Shown here piece after piece: positions 15,411-23,221 of a DNA stretch of 24,267 nt. The notes under the pieces are model-generated. The model saw nothing but the letters and a program-made list of their open reading frames with translations. It did no database searches and had not been told where the DNA came from. How positions within the stretch are numbered: position 1 is the stretch's first letter; each line of letters begins with the position of its first letter. The DNA is taken from the NCBI GenBank assembly GCA_003151665.1, contig PLYD01000072.1, positions 50,496-74,762 of the forward strand. The letters are read 5' to 3'. Origin of the DNA: Candidatus Dormiibacterota bacterium. Lineage in GTDB: Bacteria; Chloroflexota; Dormibacteria; Dormibacterales; Dormibacteraceae. The translations under genes and the position numbers were made by a program.

Positions 15411-15548
15411 GTGAAACCAGCAGACGTCGCAGCAAACAACGAAGACCGAGGTCGTTTCTCAGCTCGTCGTAAGACCAAAGCCATCCTTCGGTTGCTCCGA
15501 GGAGAGGACATCGATGTCGTCTCCCGCGAGCTCGGTGTCACCGCTGCC
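15411..15548 (+). pseudogene. Truncated transposase OrfA (IS3-type HTH domain)
   Basis: From GTG 15411 the frame encodes a basic N-terminus and then RKTKAILRLLRGEDIDVVSRELGVTAA (residues 20-46, here split by its motifs RKTKAILRLLRGED and SRELGVTAA). This is the helix-turn-helix start of OrfA-type transposases, in which GVTAA is normally followed by the recognition helix. Here the homology stops at residue 46 and the frame continues through unrelated sequence to a stop at 15707. The catalytic DDE part (OrfB) is missing from the whole window. It is a dead insertion-sequence remnant. The break coincides within one or two bases with the start of the hairpin-rich segment at 15550. Confidence 0.7.
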
Positions 15549-15549
15549 T

Positions 15550-15701
15550 GTGGGATGCAAATATCCCACCACGGGTCGACCGGGGAACTCACTACGGCCA
15601 TCGAGTGGCCGTTCGGGCACGCTCCCGGGAGATCACAAGGGAGTAACCGGCATGTCGATCGAGCGAAGAATCGCTATGCCGCCGGAGCATGGTTCCGGGC
15701 G
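15550..15701 (+). ncRNA. Hairpin-dense segment, candidate structured RNA or element remnant
   Basis: Five stems lie in about 150 bases. They are GTGGGAT/ATCCCAC (15550-15556 with 15563-15569), GGCCA/TGGCC (15596-15600 with 15606-15610) and CTCCC/GGGAG (15622-15626 with 15639-15643, or the self-palindrome CTCCCGGGAG). The fourth is CGGCAT plus AGCGA with TCGCTATGCCG (15648-15653 and 15662-15666 with 15671-15681). The fifth is CGCCGGA/TCCGGGCG (15680-15686 with 15694-15701). No credible protein is encoded. The family is unknown; the strand is chosen only by neighbour direction, and stems alone do not prove an RNA. Confidence 0.35.
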
Positions 15702-15829
15702 CCTTGAAACGTCGACTGCTAGCCTAGACTCGCCTTGAATTCCAGTCCATCTTCGGCGAATGCCCAGCTTCATCAACTCGATGGGCGGCTGTTCCGAATC
15801 CAGGTGCCGGTGCGAGAGCTCGGCTAAGC
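15702..15829. other. Non-coding spacer before the CMD-family gene
   Basis: No gene is recognised. A weak promoter-like pair (TTGAAA near 15704 and TAGACT near 15726) has a short spacer of about 15 bases, so it is not called. The ribosome-binding site before the next GTG start is poor. Confidence 0.4.
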
Positions 15830-16357
15830 GTGGCGAGGCTGCCGTATGTACAAGCGGGGACATCGCCGGCGGTCGACGGTCTCTACACCGAGGTCGCGCG
15901 CATGGGCCGGTCGGTGCTCAACCTCTATCGGGTGCTGGCCAACCAGCCGCCGGCGTTGGCGGCGTTCCTCGAGATGTCGCGATACGTAAGGTCACAGTCG
16001 AGCTTGGACCCAGGCCTGCGTGAGCTAGTGATCCTGGCCACCGCCCACGAGCTGGGCCAGGAGTACGAGATTACTCATCACACCGAGGCGGCGGAGCGGG
16101 CGGGAGTCTTGCCCGAAAAGGTTGCGGCGACCGCGGCGGCCAGCTCGCTCGACACGCTCACTCCGCTCGAGCGCAGTGCGGTGGAGTTCGCTCGGCAGGC
16201 TGCGCGCACGCGCTCGTGCGATGAAGTTTTGTTCCTCAGCCTTCGCTCACTCTTCTCGACGGAGGAGATAGTGGACCTGGTGGTGACGACGGCCTGGTAC
16301 CACCTGTGCGCGGTGATCCTTAACTCGCTGGAGGTGGAGCTGGAGGCGGAACGCTAA
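15830..16357 (+). CDS. Carboxymuconolactone decarboxylase (AhpD-like) family protein
   Basis: A 175-aa all-helical protein of the CMD/AhpD superfamily. The signature helix region is LRELVILATAHELGQEYEITHH (residues 61-82, read as RELVILATAHELG plus YEITHH), with the conserved Glu and His pair. A later helix, EEIVDLVVTTAWYHLCAVIL, is also typical. The CxxC of peroxidase-active AhpD is absent, so a decarboxylase or other small-molecule lyase/hydrolase role is more likely than disulfide reduction. The GTG at 15830 gives a plausible N-terminus; GAGAG lies about 12 bases upstream, so the site is weak. The gene stands alone between a transposase remnant and the ABC transporter operon; its substrate is unknown. 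Confidence 0.85.
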   Translation: MARLPYVQAGTSPAVDGLYTEVARMGRSVLNLYRVLANQPPALAAFLEMSRYVRSQSSLDPGLRELVILATAHELGQEYEITHHTEAAERAGVLPEKVAATAAASSLDTLTPLERSAVEFARQAARTRSCDEVLFLSLRSLFSTEEIVDLVVTTAWYHLCAVILNSLEVELEAER

Positions 16358-16443
16358 TGATCGCGAGCAGGACGGTCGATGAAGCTTCGCGGTTGAGCGC
16401 CTTGTTCAAGGGCCGTCGCGCTGTCGGATGGAAGTGGTGGTAG
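16357..16443 (+). CDS. Possible 28-codon coupled ORF
   Basis: The ATG at 16357 overlaps the TAA of the CMD gene as TAATG, the classic reinitiation arrangement. It encodes a 28-residue basic peptide ending in GWKWW. No family is recognised. It could be the remnant of a longer gene cut by rearrangement, or chance. Reported because of the overlap geometry. Confidence 0.25.
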   Translation: MIASRTVDEASRLSALFKGRRAVGWKWW

Positions 16444-16725
16444 TCAGTAGGCCAACCAAAGCGATAGCCAGAGCGCTACCATTGGCATGGCGATTCGGGT
16501 TGGGTATGCAAAGTCCATCGAGTTTGTAGTCGAAATCGCAAACGCGCCATTGCGAACGATCTGTGCCGATGGCCCATCGACACGATATCTGATCGCTTCA
16601 ACGGGTCGGCCAAGACGTACGACCGCCTCTGGATGCAGCGCTTCATCTTCGCCCAGTCCACCAGGCGGTACTGCAATTGGCAGAGCAGGAGATTGCAGTG
16701 CCTCGGCGAACAGCCAACATCGCTC
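16444..16725. other. Gene-free stretch upstream of the transporter operon
   Basis: Several frames are open here, but none has a ribosome-binding site, plausible composition or a recognisable motif. Small inverted repeats (for example TAGC/GCTA near 16455-16475) are weak. It may be decayed coding sequence, in keeping with the accessory character of the surroundings. Confidence 0.4.
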
Positions 16726-16754
16726 TTGCGGAGCTTACAGCAATCGTGTACATA
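16726..16754 (+). promoter_or_regulatory. Candidate promoter of the ABC transporter operon
   Basis: TTGCGG (16726-16731), an exact 17-base spacer and TACATA (16749-16754) lie 41 bases before the first gene. Spacing is ideal and both boxes are moderate matches. Confidence 0.45.
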
Positions 16755-16755
16755 T

Positions 16756-16791
16756 CGAAGCGTCTGCGTAAATCAGACTTCGAAGGAGGAG
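16756..16791 (+). promoter_or_regulatory. Leader hairpin abutting a strong ribosome-binding site
   Basis: CGAAG-CG-TCTG (16756-16766) pairs with CAGACTTCG (16774-16782), with a two-base CG bulge and a 7-base loop. The Shine-Dalgarno AAGGAGG (16783-16789) begins at the next base and lies 6 bases before the ATG. The hairpin may stabilise the mRNA 5' end or modulate initiation. Confidence 0.5.
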
Positions 16792-16795
16792 TGCC

Positions 16796-18046
16796 ATGAC
16801 CCATCGACCGCATGCATCCTTGTGGATTGCGAGTGTCCTCGCTCTTGCCGCCGCCGGCTGCGGCGGGGGCTCCACATCTTCGGGAGGATCGACGGTGACC
16901 TTTGCCGCTCCGGTCTCTCAGACCGGAGCGTTCGGGCAGGCTGAGGGCCTTTACACCCTTCAGGGCTACAAGTTCTGCGTCCAAACCTTCAACTCGGCAG
17001 GTGGCATCACTTTCGGTGGTAAGACGCATCAGCTCGCCCTAGTGACTCAGGACGACCAGAGCGTTGCGGCCACCTCTGCCCAGATCGTCGATCAGTTCAA
17101 CGACCAAGGCGACAAGCTCATCCTCGGCCCATACGGTTCGCCGGCGACGACGGCCGTCGCGCCGGTGGTCGAGCGAAATGGGCAGGTTATGGTCGATAGC
17201 AACGGCGCAGACACGGCTATCTTCACCCACGGCTACAAGAACACCTTTGCCGTGCTTTCGCCAAGCAGTGCCTACGTCACCGCCATCGTCGACGCCCTGG
17301 CGGCGCTGAACCCGGCTCCCAAGACCATCGCCGTCATCGCCGCCAACGATGGCTTCAGTCAGCACGCCGCCGAGGCGGGTGTGAGTGAGGCACTGGCAAA
17401 GGGCATGACAGTCGTACCGTCCGCAAATGCCTACACCTCCTCGACCAAGGTCGCAGCCAATACCACCGACGTGTCAAGCGCACTCATCGCGATCAAGGGC
17501 ACCAACCCGGACGTGATCATCATCTCCGGACACCTGAACGAGGCGGTCGCCGCCGTCAAGCAGAGCTCTGAGCTCGGAGTGACGCCAAAGTTGGGCTTTG
17601 CAGCCACCGTGGCTCCACCAACTCCCGCATTCATCACCGCTCTCGGAAAGTCTGCGGAGGGTGTCATCGGCAGCACCCAGTGGGTGCCCGAGTTGTCCGG
17701 CTCGGACAACATCTTCGGTAGCGCCAAGCAGTTCTTGACCAACTTCACCAACACCTATGGTTGGGCTACAACTCAGTACCCATACCAGGCCGCGGATGCG
17801 GCTGCGGCATGCGAAGCGTTGGCGCTGGCCATCGAGAAGGCCGGTTCAACCGATCCAGCCGCGGTTCGAAGTGCGCTCGCCGGACTGAGCGCCGACACGT
17901 TCTACGGCCACATTCAGTTTGACTCGACAGGACAGAACAGCACCAAGCCGATGGCCGTGATCCAGATCCAGAAGGCGTCCTTCGTCACGATCTACCCCAG
18001 CAACCTGGCCACCAAGCCCGCTGTCTGGCCTGCCATCTCCTCTTGA
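16796..18046 (+). CDS. ABC transporter substrate-binding lipoprotein, branched-chain amino-acid (HAAT) type
   Basis: A 416-aa extracytoplasmic solute receptor that delivers ligand to the permease pair downstream. The N-terminus is a lipoprotein signal peptide: THR start region, a hydrophobic stretch and lipobox LAAAGC with acylated C22, then a Gly/Ser linker. The mature part is a type I periplasmic-binding fold of the Leu/Ile/Val family; FAAPVSQTGAFG opens the first lobe and GPYGSPATTAVAPVVE matches the ligand-binding strand region. Ligands in this family include amino acids, urea, short amides and aromatic acids, and the sequence does not decide which. It is the first gene of the five-gene operon; its TGA overlaps the TTG start of the first permease. 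Confidence 0.94.
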   Translation: MTHRPHASLWIASVLALAAAGCGGGSTSSGGSTVTFAAPVSQTGAFGQAEGLYTLQGYKFCVQTFNSAGGITFGGKTHQLALVTQDDQSVAATSAQIVDQFNDQGDKLILGPYGSPATTAVAPVVERNGQVMVDSNGADTAIFTHGYKNTFAVLSPSSAYVTAIVDALAALNPAPKTIAVIAANDGFSQHAAEAGVSEALAKGMTVVPSANAYTSSTKVAANTTDVSSALIAIKGTNPDVIIISGHLNEAVAAVKQSSELGVTPKLGFAATVAPPTPAFITALGKSAEGVIGSTQWVPELSGSDNIFGSAKQFLTNFTNTYGWATTQYPYQAADAAAACEALALAIEKAGSTDPAAVRSALAGLSADTFYGHIQFDSTGQNSTKPMAVIQIQKASFVTIYPSNLATKPAVWPAISS

Positions 18047-18930
18047 GCCAGTTCCTCCAGGCGGCAGCCTACGGCGTCATCCAGGGCGGCTTGCTCGCCC
18101 TGGTGGCCGTGGGCTTCTCGCTTGTCTGGGGAATCACGAACATCATTAATCTGAGCCATGGATCGCTGGCCATAACCGGCGCCTACCTGGCCTGGTTGTT
18201 GAACGTCCAGTTCGGCATCGATCCGTTCCTGTCCATCCCCATCGTCGCCGTCTGTCTGTTCGTGCTGGGATACCTCATCCAGCGAGGGCTGATCAACCTT
18301 GTCATCAACGCTCCGATCTTTCTCACCTTGTTGCTCACCTTCGGGCTCAACCTGGTGATTCTCAATGTTCTGCAGCTCATCTTCACCGCCGATGACCGCT
18401 CCATCGAAACCACCTACGCATCCCAAAGCTTTGTCGTCGGCACAGTCAACATTCCTTATGGCCGCCTCGCGGCTTGCCTCCTCGCGGTTGTCATAACCGT
18501 GCTCCTGGCGGTGATCATGAACCGCACGCGCCTCGGCCGCGCCATCCGTGCCACCGGGATGGATCGCGGCGCGGCCAGGCTGATGGGGATCCGCGCACGC
18601 CATGCCTACGCGATGACTTTTGGGATCGCATCGGCGCTGGCCGGGATCGCGGGCACGATGATCGCGACCGTCGGATCTTTCAACCCCACGACCACTCCCA
18701 CGCAGCTCACCTTCGACGCCTTCGTGATTTCAGTCCTAGGCGGCCTGGGCAACATGTACGGCGCGCTTGTCGGTGGCTTGGTGCTTGGCGTCGCCGAATC
18801 GCTGGGGGGGCTCCTGCTGACCGGCACCTGGGTGAATGCGATCGCGATGGCCGTTCTGATCATCACGCTGATCGTTCGGCCCTCGGGGCTAATTGGTAAA
18901 GCGCTCTATGGCGGGCGAGTGGAGGTGTGA
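18043..18930 (+). CDS. livH: HAAT ABC transporter permease, LivH type
   Basis: A 295-aa inner-membrane permease with eight or so hydrophobic segments. The N-terminal GVIQGGLLALVAVGFSLVWG and NLSHGSL (residues 36-42) are hallmarks of LivH. The EAA-like coupling region is around GRAIRATGMDRGAARLMGI near residues 165-183, and FVISVLGGLGNMYGALVGG follows. It forms the channel with the LivM-type subunit. Start TTG 18043 overlaps the previous stop as TTGA. The symbol denotes family position; substrate is not established. Confidence 0.93.
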   Translation: MSQFLQAAAYGVIQGGLLALVAVGFSLVWGITNIINLSHGSLAITGAYLAWLLNVQFGIDPFLSIPIVAVCLFVLGYLIQRGLINLVINAPIFLTLLLTFGLNLVILNVLQLIFTADDRSIETTYASQSFVVGTVNIPYGRLAACLLAVVITVLLAVIMNRTRLGRAIRATGMDRGAARLMGIRARHAYAMTFGIASALAGIAGTMIATVGSFNPTTTPTQLTFDAFVISVLGGLGNMYGALVGGLVLGVAESLGGLLLTGTWVNAIAMAVLIITLIVRPSGLIGKALYGGRVEV

Positions 18931-20003
18931 GCACCGCCGACCAACGAGCGCCTCTGGCCGCGATCCTTCACGGTCAGCGGCGCAGCCGACAAGAGCAACT
19001 GGTTGAGTGGATCCGATCGCGGACATTGGCCAACTCATGGCCGCTGCTCGTTGGCATTGCGGCCTTGCTGGCCATGGTCGGCCTGCAGCAGGTGATCGAG
19101 CCCGGGACGCAGCGCCTGCTCACTTCCGTCTTCATGTTCGTGGCGCTGGCTCAGGGGTGGAACATCATCGGCGGCTACACCGGGTATGCAAGCTTTGGTC
19201 AGGTTGTGTTCTTCGGCCTGGGCGCTTACGCGGCTGCAGTCCTTATGACCAACTATCACGTCTCGTTCTGGATCGCGATGCCGTTTGCCGTCCTGTTCGG
19301 CACGACATTCGCAGTCGTGATCGGAGTGCCGCTCCTGCGCTTACGCGGCCACTATTTCGCGATCGCGACCTTGGGAGCTGCTGTGGGCGCCCAGGAGGTC
19401 ATCACCAACCTCACCCCAATCACGGGTGGTGGCGGTGGCATCACGATTCCGACTTTTGGCCTACAGGCGCCCACCGCGTATCTGGGCAAGCCCGGCTTCT
19501 ACTTGGCGTTCCTTATGGTCGCGGCCGCGTCGGTTGCGATCGCCGCCATCCTGTCTCGAAGCCGATTCGGCTACGCCATGGTGGCGGTGCATCAGGATGA
19601 GGACGCCGCGGGTGCGATGGGCATCAACACGACGACGGTCAAAGTGATCGCCTTTGGCGTGTCGGCCGCAATTGTCGCGTGCGCCGGCGCCTTCTACGCC
19701 TTCCAGCAAATCGAGTTCTACCCGACCGACGTTTTCGACGTCAACTTCACCGTGTTGATGGTGATCATGGTGGTGATAGGAGGCAGTGGGACGGTAATCG
19801 GTCCTTTGTTCGGTGCGATCGGGCTTGAGCTTCTTTCACAGTTCCTCCGGGTCAATCTCGGAACTTACAACCAACTCATTTTCGGCGCCATCATCGTTGT
19901 GGTGGTGATTCTCTTTCCGCAGGGCGTCGTCAACTTCTTCCGCGATGCCATGCGCACGCGCCACCTCTCGGTCCTGGACAACGTCAAGCGGTATCGGCTT
20001 TGA
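18927..20003 (+). CDS. livM: HAAT ABC transporter permease, LivM type
   Basis: A 358-aa membrane permease, the second channel subunit. It has a roughly 40-residue cytoplasmic N-terminus before the first helix, then YTGYASFGQVVFFGLGAYAA, LRLRGHYFAIATLG (the LivM cytoplasmic loop motif), SRFGYAMVAVHQDEDAAGAMGI (the coupling helix) and GGSGTVIGPLFGA near the C-terminus. The GTG at 18927 overlaps the livH stop as GTGA; GGAGG is immediately upstream but only one base away, so initiation probably depends on coupling. Ends in TTGA overlap with the first ATPase gene. Confidence 0.93.
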   Translation: MSTADQRAPLAAILHGQRRSRQEQLVEWIRSRTLANSWPLLVGIAALLAMVGLQQVIEPGTQRLLTSVFMFVALAQGWNIIGGYTGYASFGQVVFFGLGAYAAAVLMTNYHVSFWIAMPFAVLFGTTFAVVIGVPLLRLRGHYFAIATLGAAVGAQEVITNLTPITGGGGGITIPTFGLQAPTAYLGKPGFYLAFLMVAAASVAIAAILSRSRFGYAMVAVHQDEDAAGAMGINTTTVKVIAFGVSAAIVACAGAFYAFQQIEFYPTDVFDVNFTVLMVIMVVIGGSGTVIGPLFGAIGLELLSQFLRVNLGTYNQLIFGAIIVVVVILFPQGVVNFFRDAMRTRHLSVLDNVKRYRL

Positions 20004-20797
20004 TCGCCGAGCCAGCCGGCAGGAGCACGAGCTCGCCGCCGGCACCCATCGCGAATGCGATCCTGGAAGTGCGTAACTTGTCCAGGCGCTTTGGCGGGTT
20101 GTGGGCGCTGCGTGACGTCACCTTCTCCGTCGCCGAAGGTCAGATCGTCGGGATCATCGGTCCCAACGGTGCCGGCAAGAGCACGCTCGTCAATCTGATC
20201 ACCGGTCATTTTCGTCCCACAAATGGCCAGGTTTTGATCGACGGGAAGGATGTTACGGGAGCGCGGCCGTGGGTCATTGCACACGAGCGCGTGGCCCGAA
20301 CATTTCAGATCGTGAAGCCATTTCGCGGCCTGACCGTTCGTGAGAACGTGGCCATCGGTGCGATGCATGGCAACGACAGGGACCACAGTGTTCGGGACGC
20401 TCTTGCCACTGCTGACGAGCTCCTCAACCTGGTTGGCATCGCCCAGCATGCGAAGGCTGCGCCAAGCCATCTGAACATCGCCGACGCCCGGCGGCTCGAG
20501 CTGGCCAGGGCGCTCGCCTGTCGGCCGCGTCTACTGCTCCTGGACGAGGTCATGGCCGGCCTCAGGCACCAGGAAATCGACGCGGCGGCCCAGCTGATCC
20601 ACCGGCTGCGCGACAGCGGCATCACAATCGTCGCCATCGAGCACGTGATGAAGGCGATCATCTCGATCAGCGACCACGTTCTCGTCCTCCATCACGGGTC
20701 GATCCTCGCCGAGGGTCCGCCCCGTCAGGTGCTCGCCGACCAACGGGTGGTCGAAGCCTACCTCGGCCATCGATACGCGCGACGGAGCTCGCGATGA
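20000..20797 (+). CDS. livG: HAAT ABC transporter ATPase, LivG type, with a non-standard signature
   Basis: A 265-aa cytoplasmic ATPase. Walker A is GPNGAGKST at 54-62, the Q-loop Gln is Q103, Walker B is LLLLDE at 178-183 with catalytic E183, and the H-loop is H215. The EVMAGL segment is typical of LivG. The ABC signature, normally LSYGQ or LSGGQ, reads LNIAD at 158-162 while the following RRLELARAL is intact. Related divergent signatures exist in some LivG proteins, so this may be a subfamily trait and not a defect. TTG 20000 overlaps the livM stop. It pairs with the LivF-type ATPase that follows. Confidence 0.93.
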   Translation: MIAEPAGRSTSSPPAPIANAILEVRNLSRRFGGLWALRDVTFSVAEGQIVGIIGPNGAGKSTLVNLITGHFRPTNGQVLIDGKDVTGARPWVIAHERVARTFQIVKPFRGLTVRENVAIGAMHGNDRDHSVRDALATADELLNLVGIAQHAKAAPSHLNIADARRLELARALACRPRLLLLDEVMAGLRHQEIDAAAQLIHRLRDSGITIVAIEHVMKAIISISDHVLVLHHGSILAEGPPRQVLADQRVVEAYLGHRYARRSSR

Positions 20798-21498
20798 GCC
20801 TTCTCGAGGTGCGCAAACTCACCGCCGGCTACGGGCGCATCGAGGTGTTGTGGGACGTAAGCCTGCAGATCGAGCCAAATCAGATAGTGGCGCTTGTCGG
20901 CGCCAACGGCGCGGGCAAGACGACACTGCTCCGCGCGATCTCAGGAATGATCGCCGGCAAATCCGGCAGCATCTGTCTCCAGGACCGCGAGATCACCCAT
21001 GCATCGATTGAAACCATTGTCGACCTCGGCATCGCTCATGTACCTGAAGGTAGACGCCTGTTCTCGGGACTCACAGTGCGCGAGAACCTGCTGCTCGGCG
21101 GCTGGCGACTGAGGAACGGCGATCTGGATCGAGTCATAGAACTGTTTCCGGTCCTGGGCCAGCGGATCAATCAGATCGCAGCCACCATGTCTGGAGGCGA
21201 ACAGCAGATGTGCGCGATCGCGCGCGGTCTGATGAGTAAGCCGATCCTGCTGATGATTGACGAGCTGTCTTTAGGTCTGGCCCCCAAGGCAGTGGACGAG
21301 ATTGTCATGCGGCTCCCCGACATCACCGCGTCAGGAAGTGCTGTTCTGCTCGTCGAGCAGGACATCGATATCGCCCTGACCGTATCAGAGCACGCGTACG
21401 TACTTGAGTCGGGGCGGATAACGATGTCTGGCCTTTCGACACAACTGCTGGCTGATCCGCTGATCCAGCAGACCTATCTCGGTCTCGCCCCCGGCTGA
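20794..21498 (+). CDS. livF: HAAT ABC transporter ATPase, LivF type
   Basis: A 234-aa ATPase with Walker A GANGAGKTT at 36-44, the family motif AHVPEGRRLFSGLTVREN at 81-98, canonical signature MSGGEQQ at 132-138, Walker B ILLMIDE at 151-157 and SLGLAPK. In the heterodimer with the LivG-type subunit, its normal signature would complete one ATP site while LNIAD of the partner completes the other (inference). ATG 20794 overlaps the previous stop as ATGA. A 6-bp inverted repeat (CCGGCT 21491-21496, AGCCGG 21515-21520) begins inside the last codons and may be a weak terminator, with only a short T-run. Confidence 0.94.
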   Translation: MSLLEVRKLTAGYGRIEVLWDVSLQIEPNQIVALVGANGAGKTTLLRAISGMIAGKSGSICLQDREITHASIETIVDLGIAHVPEGRRLFSGLTVRENLLLGGWRLRNGDLDRVIELFPVLGQRINQIAATMSGGEQQMCAIARGLMSKPILLMIDELSLGLAPKAVDEIVMRLPDITASGSAVLLVEQDIDIALTVSEHAYVLESGRITMSGLSTQLLADPLIQQTYLGLAPG

Positions 21499-22078
21499 TC
21501 GAAATGCTCGCTCGAGCCGGCTTTGACCCATACGGAAACTACCGCAGAACTACTGCAGTAGGACATCGCCGTTGTCACATTTACTCCGGGCGAGGGCGAA
21601 CTTTGAATTCAAAATCGGGGGCCCGGGATTGTTTGACCCATCGATCGAGCAGCATGTCGGTGCAATTCAGAACCGCCGGACAGCGCAGGCCGGGTAGCCC
21701 GGATCGCGCGATGAGCTTTCAGTGGGCGTGCCAATAAGCCATCGACGCAACCGCGCCAGCCCGGATACCTTAAGCACTTTCGAATGATGCCCTTGACGGC
21801 ACCAAATCGGGATGGGCCCAGCCGCCGCATCCAAGAGTCTGGTTAGGATTTGCAGGCCATCCCGCTAGGCCCTCGTCGCGTTGGATTGCTCTTCCCAAAT
21901 CCTCCGCTGAGCACCTGGCAGGATCTCGCGTTGGTTGACCGTGACGATAGCCGAAAGCCGGAAAGCTTTCGAACCACATACTGCTGCGGTCCGTGTATGT
22001 CGCCCATGGGGCACCGACGGCGGCGCCTGGTTGAATTACAGTAAGTTCGACGTTGCTGCTGCCTGGGAGAAATAAGGC
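21499..22078. other. 580-base gene-free stretch with palindromes
   Basis: No coding region is convincing on either strand; a minus-strand frame over 21770-22240 overlaps the sulfite-oxidase gene and shows no known motif. Perfect palindromes are CTACTGCAGTAG (21550-21561), TTTGAATTCAAA (21602-21613) and GAAAGCTTTC (21961-21970), plus CCGGG-TAG-CCCGG near 21692. They could be regulator sites for the downstream enzyme. The region may be decayed sequence. Confidence 0.4.
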
Positions 22079-23221
22079 TTGACTGGGAGGGTCACCGATT
22101 CGCTTCCGGCGGGAACCCTGATTGACGTTCCCGAAATCACGCAAAGCGAGCTGCAACTCGCGGTTCGCAACCATTCCATGCCGCTCGAGGCCCTCCGGTA
22201 TGCGATCACTCCGATTGGCCTCCACTACCTGCTGATCCACTTCGATATTCCAGCCGTTGATCCCAACGATTGGACTCTCACCGTCGGCGGCCGTGTACGC
22301 AACCCCATGCGGCTAACCCTGGAACAGTTGAAAGCCAGACCGTCAACAACGATCGCGGTGACCCTCGAGTGCGCTGGCAACGGCCGGGCTCGGCTTTTAC
22401 CTCGCCCGCTGAGCCAGCCGTGGCTGGTCGAGGCAGTTGGAACGGCCGAATGGACGGGTACTCCCCTACGACGCCTACTGGACGAGGCCGAGCCCCTCAA
22501 CCACACGGGCGATGTCGTGTTCACGGGACTCGATCGGGGCATGCAAGGCGATGTCGAGCAGCAGTACGAGCGAAGCCTGCCAGTTGCGGAATGTCGTCGC
22601 GACGAAATCCTGCTCGCTTACGCCATGAACGGGCAACCATTGGCTCCGCAGCACGGTTTCCCGCTGAGGCTTATCGTCCCAGGCTGGTATGGGATGGCCC
22701 ATGTCAAATGGCTTCGCGCGATCACTCTGCTCGATGACACCTTTCTTGGCTATCAGCAGGCAACCGCCTACCACTACCGCCTTTCGGACGATGACCCTGG
22801 CGTGCCAGTTACGCGGGTTCTTCCGCGAGCGCTGATGGTGCCGCCGGGGATTCCGGACTTTATGTCTCGCGTTCGATTTTTAGGACTGGCTCGGGAGGTC
22901 CTTACCGGTCGCGCATGGTCTGGTTGCGCACCTATTGCGAAAGTTGAACTCAGCGTGGACGGAGGTCTAACGTGGACTGCGGCCACGCTCGGGAATTCGG
23001 TATCACCTTATGCGTGGCGCTCATGGAGCTATGTCTGGGATGCGACAAAGCCTGGCGAGTACGAGCTCTGCGTGCGCGCTACGGATGGGGCAGGCAATGT
23101 CCAGCCGACCCAGCAAAATTTGAATCTCGAGGGGGTCCTGAATAACTCCGTTCAGCGAGTGCAAGTCGTGGTCGTCGATTCTGGTCATCAGATTCAAGCT
23201 CCCGCCGACCAGCGACCCTAA
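22079..23221 (+). CDS. Sulfite-oxidase-like molybdopterin oxidoreductase
   Basis: A 380-aa enzyme with the sulfite oxidase fold. Residues about 35-225 form the Mo-pterin domain with molybdenum-ligating C98 in TLECAGNGR; GTAEWTGTPL and PLAPQHGFPLRLIVPGWYG are further family motifs. Residues about 240-360 form the Mo-co dimerisation domain (AKVELSVDGGLTW). Likely reactions are oxidation of sulfite or reduction of a related oxo-substrate. There is no Tat or Sec signal and no haem-binding motif, so a cytoplasmic enzyme with an external electron partner is suggested; many relatives are exported. Start TTG 22079 follows GGGAG by about 10 bases; the start is uncertain. The cofactor synthase gene at 3286 would serve it. 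Confidence 0.9.
   Translation: MTGRVTDSLPAGTLIDVPEITQSELQLAVRNHSMPLEALRYAITPIGLHYLLIHFDIPAVDPNDWTLTVGGRVRNPMRLTLEQLKARPSTTIAVTLECAGNGRARLLPRPLSQPWLVEAVGTAEWTGTPLRRLLDEAEPLNHTGDVVFTGLDRGMQGDVEQQYERSLPVAECRRDEILLAYAMNGQPLAPQHGFPLRLIVPGWYGMAHVKWLRAITLLDDTFLGYQQATAYHYRLSDDDPGVPVTRVLPRALMVPPGIPDFMSRVRFLGLAREVLTGRAWSGCAPIAKVELSVDGGLTWTAATLGNSVSPYAWRSWSYVWDATKPGEYELCVRATDGAGNVQPTQQNLNLEGVLNNSVQRVQVVVVDSGHQIQAPADQRP

Noticed and set aside
16487..16771. Plus-strand frame in the spacer before the transporter operon
   Set aside because: Ser/Arg/Cys-rich composition without motif, and it runs into the operon's promoter region.
21550..21613. Two 12-bp palindromes as firm regulator sites
   Set aside because: About six such palindromes are expected by chance in a window this long, so they are mentioned only within the gap description.
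21770..22240. Minus-strand frame across the start of the sulfite-oxidase gene
   Set aside because: Overlaps a clear gene by over 150 bases, has no ribosome-binding site and no recognisable domain.
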